Shown piece by piece: positions 57,426 through 64,000 of a stretch of 64,000 nucleotides of DNA. The DNA comes from Hyaloscypha bicolor E. Taxonomy: Eukaryota; Ascomycota; Leotiomycetes; Helotiales; Hyaloscyphaceae. The translations under genes and the position numbers were made by a program. The stretch spans positions 186,001 to 250,000 of the forward strand of contig NW_020194686.1 in the NCBI RefSeq assembly GCF_002865645.1. The letters run 5' to 3'. Position 1 is the stretch's first letter. Every line of letters begins with the position of its first letter. The notes under the pieces are model-generated. The model was not told where the DNA came from and made no database searches. It saw nothing but the letters and a program-made list of their open reading frames with translations.

Positions 57426-58649
57426 ATGGCAGACGCGTTGCCTACCGTGCGCAAGACGCGCTTCGTCTGCGTGTCCGATACCCATAATGCGACCCCCAAT
57501 GGCTCTTTCAAGCTCCCCAAGGGCGATGTCCTCCTCCATGCCGGGGACTTGACGAATCAAGGAACCTTCTCTGAATTGAAGAAGACGATCAAATGGATAG
57601 AGGAGGCAGACTTCGAGGCAAAGATTGTCGTTGCTGGTGAGTGTGGAGGCATCCTTGACGAGCAGAGACTGACGCTTGGAGGCAATCATGATATTACACT
57701 CGACACCGATTTCTACAATCAATACGGAATGTACTTTCATAATCAAAATCCCGAAGATCCCGCTAAGTGTCAGGAACTGCTCGAGCAGGCGCCGTCGATC
57801 CTCTGGCTGAAGCACGAGCATGCAGTCATCAACCTCGTCTCGCCGTCTGGTCCGCAGACAACCTTCAAAATCTTTGGCTCTCCGTTCTCACCCACTCAAG
57901 GAATGTGGGCATTTGGTTACGGCCCGGACGAGGCATATCAATTATGGGACCAGATACCCCTAGATTCCGACATTGTCGTCACCCACACACCTCCAAAATA
58001 TCACTGCGACGAGACAAGGGAGCGTCGGGCTGTGGGCTGCGAAGGTCTCAGGAATGCATTATGGCGAGTTAGAAGTCGTCTTGCTGTATGCGGACACGTC
58101 CATGAAGGCAGAGGCGTTGAATGTGTGCGCTGGGATCTTGATGCTTCGAACATCAAATACAAAGAGAGCAAAGTAATTGCCTGGGAAGATCCAGGACGGG
58201 AGAACAAGAAGCTATCGATAGTCGACCTTACGGCCAAAGGTGGAAATCCTTTGGATAATGATGGCTCTGTTGGGGACTATTCCCAACCGGACACGGCCAC
58301 GATCAAGGTCGTGCGGGAACCGGTCCCTATCTTATCACCTCTCAAAGGTGGTGGTCTTGAAGCTCTCTCGACAAGCGCCAAGCCTTCAGCCAAACTCGGA
58401 GTGTCACGGATCACTGCGAACCTACTTGCCGTGCCAACCCAAACTCTACCGCCAGCAACACGCGGCCAAGGAGGAACACCTCCGTCAGAAAGATGTGATC
58501 TAGCTGCTTTGTCAGGCAGGATGGGCCGTCAAGAAACGTGTATCGTCAATGCTGCTATCATGGCCTCTAGTTGGCCTCGGAACGGGGCCAAGAAATTCAA
58601 CAAGCCCATCGTGGTCGACATTGACTTGCCTGTTTGGAAGAAAGGTTGA
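57426..58649 (+). CDS. Calcineurin-like metallophosphoesterase (MPPED1/2-like)
   Basis: Two exons (57426-57636, 57682-58649) encode 392 residues. The dimetal phosphoesterase motifs are complete and in order: SDTH (Asp18, His20), HAGD (Asp41), GNHD formed across the splice junction, THTPP, and VCGHVHEG. The spacing matches the compact MPPED/239FB group, metal-dependent phosphodiesterases of unknown natural substrate. The C-terminal 110 residues after the catalytic domain are low in conservation signals. The intron is 45 nt, a multiple of three with no stop, so an unspliced transcript would still be translated with 15 extra residues directly before GNHD. Start ATG 57426 follows in-frame sequence that begins only at a GTG. 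Confidence 0.92.
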   Translation: MADALPTVRKTRFVCVSDTHNATPNGSFKLPKGDVLLHAGDLTNQGTFSELKKTIKWIEEADFEAKIVVAGECGGILDEQRLTLGGNHDITLDTDFYNQYGMYFHNQNPEDPAKCQELLEQAPSILWLKHEHAVINLVSPSGPQTTFKIFGSPFSPTQGMWAFGYGPDEAYQLWDQIPLDSDIVVTHTPPKYHCDETRERRAVGCEGLRNALWRVRSRLAVCGHVHEGRGVECVRWDLDASNIKYKESKVIAWEDPGRENKKLSIVDLTAKGGNPLDNDGSVGDYSQPDTATIKVVREPVPILSPLKGGGLEALSTSAKPSAKLGVSRITANLLAVPTQTLPPATRGQGGTPPSERCDLAALSGRMGRQETCIVNAAIMASSWPRNGAKKFNKPIVVDIDLPVWKKG

Positions 58650-59103
58650 TATGCGTGCTACCCCCTTTGGAAGGAATCGTTTGCTATCAAGCGGCCCAGT
58701 GCTTTCTCGTCCGATGTTAGTTCCTTCACTCATTAAAGACTGCTCATTCCTCCAATTAGCGTCATTTCGTGCCTAAGCTTTCGTTGACAGGCCTGATCTA
58801 GTTACAATAGGAACTTGTCGAATGCATCGTCAATCCATCATTCAACTCCTGCCTCTCCACAGCCTCTTAGTCTTTTTCTGACCCCGGTCATGTGACGAGT
58901 CCTAACAATCTTCCCGCCCTTAAGGCAGCTGCTACAAAAAGTCCTTTCTACATGTTTACCAGCAACCAGACGATGCTTACCTTTCAGCATCTACCGCTCA
59001 TTGCATGGCCACCTTCAGCTCTCCCTGGCCCTCCACATTGAAACCGCCATTGTTCCTCTAAGATTCTAGAGGAGAGGCCACCGCAGCCGATCTTGACCTC
59101 ACC
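58650..59103. other. Intergenic, no gene seen
   Basis: Contains nothing I can support. Confidence 0.5.
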
Positions 59104-61450
59104 ATGCACGCCCTACATTGGCTGTGGCTGCTACTTTCGAGCAAAGTTACCCTCGGGTCGCCCACCACTTCTGGTACGGAGGTTGGTGATTCCACACACT
59201 ATGTGCTTGGCGTACAAAGAGGCATGAGTCCAGCGGAAGCTGTTCGATATTGGGAAAAGACTGGCGAATGCCATGCAGAATTTGTTCGGGCGAACGAGGC
59301 ATATTGAAGGGTCGGCCTTCGGTGGGTGGTACGTGCAGTCTATGGCCGACATGGCTAAGAAGAATTCAAACGCGTACAAAAATTTGAACGAAATCTTGTT
59401 GTTTGCAGAACTCGCAGCCGGTATTGCTGACCTTAAGTGCACTATGACTACTAGAATCTGTCAATCTCAGGCAAGTTGCAAAGAAATCGTCAACTACATC
59501 CAAGCCCAGATCATCACCAAGGACGGTTATTGGTGTGCTTAAGAGCGACAACACAAATATTGAACTCCTTGACCTCGCAAGGGAACCTATCTTGCACTCG
59601 GGCCTTTTGCTGATAGATATAACGAGATACTTCCACGCACCTTACGTACGTGAGCATGCAGACGGTCTGCCTCATCACATAACCCGGCTAACATTGTACA
59701 GGAAGAACACAACACCGCCCAACTCGACCTCATTTCGGTAGCAAAATGAATTGTCGACGACTCCACTGGCAACGGTGAATGAATCGACATTGCCTGCATG
59801 TTTATTGTAAAGCTTTACCAATTGGCCTTCAGGCTGCTGAGTTCTCGATTTCTGGCGGCATGGCTGCTGGGAACGCTCTCTCAGGCCTCAGTAATATAGC
59901 CGTCTTCTACATCGAGGCTTTCAAAGCCACGACGGAGTTTGGAGCTGCAAGGGACGATATCCTAGCTGTTCACATGTACAGAAATACCCCTGATAGCCAC
60001 GCTGGATATAGAATGACAAATTTGCCAGCGCGTGGATTGGAATTGTGTGCCAGTGTGGGAGGGAAACCCCCTGGTGTCTCGTCGGGTGGTGTGCCTGATG
60101 AGAAAGTCCGATACAATCACCGAGAGATCCAGAGCCACACCAAGGGGGTTTTCACGCATTCGAGGAGTGCTCTACAATAGTTCTATAGCAGTCTTATGCA
60201 AGGCAACCGCTCTGGTGACTGGTACCCACCAGGGTCACTTCTAAGTTCCTTCATGAGTCGGTCAGACGTGGCTTCTGCGATTGATAGTCTTGATCATAAC
60301 TCGACTGCTTTGAAATGGAAGTCTAGTATCGACATTGAGCAAAGACAGGCAACTAGCGATTAAAAGGAATTTGACCCAAAGCTCTATTCGGGGCCTCATC
60401 TCAGGGGCCTGGGCCAGTCAAAGAAATACTATAAGAAATGCGCCCACAACGTGGAGAGAAGCACAAAGATCTGCAGTGCCAGGTCCAGCAGGCTCTGGTC
60501 ATCTCACACCGAGAGTTGATACTACCCCGAAGATGCCTCCAACCGTGTGTGCCAAGTGCAATGCTTCACGTTACAGCCGCTCAAGAATTACGAGAAATTC
60601 CTGAATGTGAAGGACAAACTGGCCAGTGGAATCTTCCCTTGGAAGTTGTCATGAAGGCAACCTATGAGAGCTTCTTGAATCAGGGCAATAACTTTAAAGT
60701 CCCAACCGAGTGGTTGTACATCTTACCTGGGAGAACAATCTTAAGCGTGATCATGCCACGCTCACTTGGCCGACTTGAATTTCGCATCAAAGCCTCGGCT
60801 ACCAAGCTCTTAGACGATCCTATGAATGGGGGGATGAACTGGTGGGGAAGCCAGCAATTTCCTTGTAGTTGAAGGACTGGAAGTCGAGCAGGATGAAGGA
60901 ATTTATGTATGCATTGGGCTGGGCACCGGGTCAGAGGGACTTTACCACAGGCGCTGCGGGTGATCTATTAAATGATATCTGTAAGTGCTCTCCTCGTCTG
61001 GTTCTCTGCTCAGCATACTGTTCAGCACATCGCCCAACCCCTTTGACGTCTTTAAAACACCTGCGCAGTCGAACATCCCCGGTGCACTCACTGCCTTATA
61101 GGCGTTCGAGCAACCGAACATTTTGCTGACTGGGTTCCAGGCCCAGCTCAAATAAACAAGTGAGACAAGGTCTGTGCCATCCCGTGCCCTTCTGCTCGTT
61201 CTTCTCACTGTCAAAGGCTCAGCCTTTCGCGAAGTGCATTTTCGGTATTGGCCAAACTTCGCTCTTTCCCTTCTTAATCGTTCTATCTCTCTGAGCCCGC
61301 AAGATCTCAAGCCAACGAAATATTTCTGGCTACGGACTTATAAATACGCCGGTCTGGCATTCTTGAAGGCACAACAGCGCCGTACAGTAGCTCGAGTCTT
61401 AACCTTGCTGCAGAACCGAATAGATTCTTGGGTTATTGCTTCAGACTAGA
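59104..61450 (+). pseudogene. Degenerate coding region, unassigned
   Basis: Plus-strand protein-like pieces run in changing frames. ATG 59104 opens a signal-peptide-like MHALHWLWLLLSSKVTLGS with GMSPAEAVRYWEKTGEC; 59310-59540 gives GGWYVQSMADMAKKNSNAYK and several Cys; 59830-60170 gives GGMAAGNALSGLSNIAVFYI and RDDILAVHMYRNTPDSHAGY; 60600-60700 gives LPLEVVMKATYESFLNQG; 60855-60950 gives LVVEGLEVEQDEGIYVCIG. Stops and shifts separate them and I found no splicing that joins them. It may be one or two dead genes, the first possibly for a secreted protein. The family is unknown. Confidence 0.4.
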
Positions 61451-62401
61451 CAGCAACCTTCAACAAATAAACATCTAGCGGAGCCGCGAAGTTTCAGGGT
61501 GCGCCAGCTTTGGTGTGATAACGCAGATTCTGAAAGAAGTTGCTAATAATGAATAGAAGTCCTCCTTTGGCCGGTACTTCAAACTTTTTCCCTTCACGAT
61601 GTTCAGAGAGACACTTCCACCAATAGAGCGAATGAGTTCCTCTTCCCTATATTGCCGCCTAGACATCGAATTTAAGCATCAGTCGCAGTCTATCCCCTTT
61701 TCTGAATGGCTATCCTTGTTAACGCTATGCTTCGCTCCACTCGTTGCACATGTCCTCGTCGGAGTTCCTGAACCGACTGTTTGCGGTAAACTCCCACTCC
61801 CTTGGCATGAAAGGATCTGCCATTTCAACCCTACGTCTATATTCTGGAGATACTTCGCAATTGTAGATCGACGTGCTCATGCTAGGAAATGGGATCGTCC
61901 TGATGATCTGGGTGCGGTTAATGCGACCTTCTGGGACGGAAACCGTTGGGATGGGTCCGTGGAGAAAATGGTCAGGATGAGAGGCAAGGCTACAAAGGAA
62001 CCATCCTATCATCACATCTATGTATTCTCTGCATCTGCGGTTGGGACTCTCATTATCACTTTGCAAGGGATCCAAGCCATTTACGAGCTGATTGCCAACG
62101 CGACAGGCAGCGTATATGCCAGTGGACACCCTATCTCTAAGGTGTTCTTTCCGTTGGCTATTTTGGGTTTAGCCAGACTCCCTGCGGCTCCCTGGCTTAC
62201 TGCAGAGTATAGATATCGCCAACACAAAGAGTCAGAACCTCTAGGCGAAGGGTATTCGGAGCCCCTACTTCCCCTGACCCCCCATATAGATACCAACCCC
62301 ATCGCTGCTGGGTCCAACGTCCCATCTAATCAGTATTATCCTCAGAACTCATGGCGGGGTATTCTGCCCGGGTTATTCTAATGGGATTTCTAGTAGCGCT
62401 G

Positions 62402-62409
62402 ATAGTGCT
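62402..62409. repeat. Target-site duplication, left copy
   Basis: ATAGTGCT, 8 bp, identical to 62952-62959 and directly abutting the element. Confidence 0.88.
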
Positions 62410-62951
62410 CAGTGTGTCAAATGAATAGAGTAAAATAGAATAATGGCCGTTACTCATATTCTATTCAAGTATAAACCCCGTTACTCATATTTTATTCATA
62501 TATTACTCAAGTTATTCATGAATATTCATGAATAACTTGAATAACACACGTGATTATTACACGTGATATGGCTAGCCTAGTCAGGTAAGGCTCCTGGGAG
62601 GGGCCGTACCTAGTACCACCTTACTACCTAATCAGGTGGTAGTAGCACTTAGTAAGTAAATTGAACCTTAGTAATACTTCAAGTTTAATATTATAGAAAA
62701 TCTGTATTTAAGTACCCTTATATAAGCTTGCTTAATAAGTACCTTATTTATTTTTTTAAAATTAAAATATATATTAATTTATAATAATCCCGTAACTTAC
62801 ACGTGACTATTCATGGTTATTCATGTTATTCATGAATAATTATTCTATTTTACTCAAGTTTTTTAAGCTGCTTGTTACTTATATTTTATTCAAGTTATTC
62901 ATGAATATTCATGAATAACTTGAATAACTTGAATAATCCTTTGACACACTG
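62410..62951. mobile_element. hAT-like non-autonomous DNA transposon (MITE), 542 bp
   Basis: The terminal inverted repeats are CAGTGTGTCAAA (62410-62421) and TTTGACACACTG (62940-62951), 12 bp perfect, flanked by a perfect 8-bp direct duplication. Eight-base target duplications and CAGTG-type ends are hallmarks of hAT transposons. The interior is strongly AT-rich, has no transposase frame and carries sub-terminal palindromic runs of ttattcatgaatattcatgaataa at both ends, plus CACGTG boxes. It is therefore mobilised in trans, if at all. The perfect duplication and ends indicate a young insertion. Confidence 0.88.
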
Positions 62952-62959
62952 ATAGTGCT
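62952..62959. repeat. Target-site duplication, right copy
   Basis: ATAGTGCT, the duplicate of 62402-62409. Confidence 0.88.
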
Positions 62960-63540
62960 GGCCCTTTGCTTTTTCGCACTTGACTTCAAGTCAGACACCA
63001 GGATCAGTCTGACCAGCTTCGTCTCGCTGCTGTTTCATCTGTTTTTCCTCTTATGTACCTTGGCAATTGTTGCACCCTTTACTTGGCGGAAGGAAAGGGA
63101 GGAAGGCAATACAGCTACAATTCCTTGTATTTCATCGGCTTGGTACCAAGTCTACACATACATGCTTTTTTCGCCAGCGCTTGTCTTCATATTAATAAGC
63201 GCCTTAGAGACACGGAGAACCAAATGTGGCTTGTACACCACAGACCATATTGGTTGGGGACAAGATGATCTCATTTGTCAAGCATACCTAGGTTAGGTTC
63301 ATTGATTATCTAATTGGTAAGTGTTCTTGACACAGTGCCTGTTTGAAGTTTTTGGTTAATTTCGTTCTAGCAGCAGTTCTCCATGACAGAGCTGTGATCC
63401 TGGCATTGATATGGTCTAGCGCAGCGGCATCCTACAAGGACAATTGTCAGATGGAGCGATCCAGCACTGACCCAATCCAGTGCTGTAAGCGACCCAGCAC
63501 CGGAAACAGTCGGGTGCAGCTTGTGTACATGGGCTCTTAG

Positions 63541-64000
63541 ATGTGGAGAAAGTTATCTGCCCTTATCCTATCGTATTGTATATATGTATGCATCTGTAAA
63601 AGACCTTGTGGAATATGTTTTGATTAATTAGGTTCGCACAATATCTTGCCGGCAGCAGAGAAGCTTCGCCCTTTGAGCTCATGGCATCCTTCCTTTTCTT
63701 CTGGATTCTTCACGCTACGTCTTATATCCAGAATCAATACACACCTTGATTTAAACCCTCATATTACTAAGTCGTAGTAGGACTAGGTAATATAGTGATT
63801 TTGGGGTAGCAGGGAACAGGTAGTACTTTAGTTAGACCTTCAGCCCAGAAGTGCCCAGACTGTATTCCTAATTTCCTACAACTGGGAACTGGTTATGTTA
63901 CCAAGTTTTGCTACTCCAACCCAATCTCCAGCCGATAATTTGTCTACCACCCAATGTATTTTGAGCTATCTATTGAAACGCTGCAATCTGTAAACGTCGG
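63541..64000. other. End of window, no gene seen
   Basis: AT-leaning sequence with short stop-rich frames only. Confidence 0.5.

Larger units (their letters stand above)
61599..63296 (+). pseudogene. Fungal membrane protein gene interrupted by a transposable element
   Basis: The frame from ATG 61599 (260 codons) has membrane segments (FSEWLSLLTLCFAPLVAHVL; VFSASAVGTLIITLQGIQAI) and a conserved-looking FWRYFAIVDRRAHARKW plus WDGNRWDGS block, which I associate with an uncharacterised fungal membrane family. It stops at 62379-62381. A second frame (from about 62351) runs into the element: GFLVALIVL is cut at the target site and continues after it as LALCFFALDF, then a further membrane segment to TAG 63296. 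Removing the element and one target copy rejoins a single transmembrane helix. The frame change at 62347-62381 lies just before the element and is either a short intron I cannot place or a second lesion. A possible last exon lies at 63357-63540. Confidence 0.65.

Noticed and set aside
62410..62951. Reading the AT-rich block as a long intron
   Set aside because: It is bounded by perfect terminal inverted repeats and an 8-bp direct duplication and lacks GT...AG ends at the frame junction; a transposon explains it better.

Overview
The window is eukaryotic: a filamentous ascomycete (Pezizomycotina). I lean to Leotiomycetes/Helotiales, but only on gene-content impression. The evidence is short introns (about 40-80 nt) with GTRNGT-like donors and CTAAC/CTGAC branch sites, together with Zn(II)2Cys6 regulators, fungal MFS families, a scytalone-dehydratase-like enzyme, a TeaR/Mod5-type polarity protein, gamma-adaptin and an ARE-type sterol acyltransferase. 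I saw no tRNA, rRNA or CRISPR. Gene models were spliced by hand; where I give exon lists, summed lengths are multiples of three.

Layout. 1-1244: 3' end of an ankyrin-repeat gene. 3.2-8.5 kb: an OXNAD-like reductase, a protein with a possible papain-like Cys/His core, and a TRI12-type MFS pump. 9.1-12.4 kb: an SDR reductase, a scytalone-dehydratase-like enzyme and a frameshifted M20 peptidase. 12.6-17.0 kb: a 1,443-aa orphan protein. 17.7-23.9 kb: housekeeping genes (AP-1 gamma-adaptin with a 10-nt first exon, divergent from sterol O-acyltransferase, then a GGCT-like protein). 23.9-28.5 kb: gene-poor, with foldbacks and a decayed transcription-factor relic.

28.5-44.2 kb: the most coherent block. 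It holds two MFS transporters, an acyl-CoA ligase, a Baeyer-Villiger monooxygenase, an HSL-type esterase, an iron-ADH/maleylacetate-reductase-like enzyme and a Zn2Cys6 regulator. This is the logic of a catabolic cluster: import a ketone or aromatic ketone, insert oxygen, hydrolyse the ester, then process the alcohol and acid halves.

45.1-46.8 kb: a SET/MYND pseudogene whose stop codons can all be read as C-to-T changes. 46.8-55 kb: nearly gene-free, apart from a small CxxC protein. 55.0-58.6 kb: divergent TeaR/Mod5-like and MPPED-like metallophosphoesterase genes. 59.1-61.5 kb: degenerate coding sequence. 61.6-63.3 kb: a membrane-protein gene split by a 542-bp hAT-like non-autonomous transposon with a 12-bp terminal inverted repeat and a perfect 8-bp target duplication.
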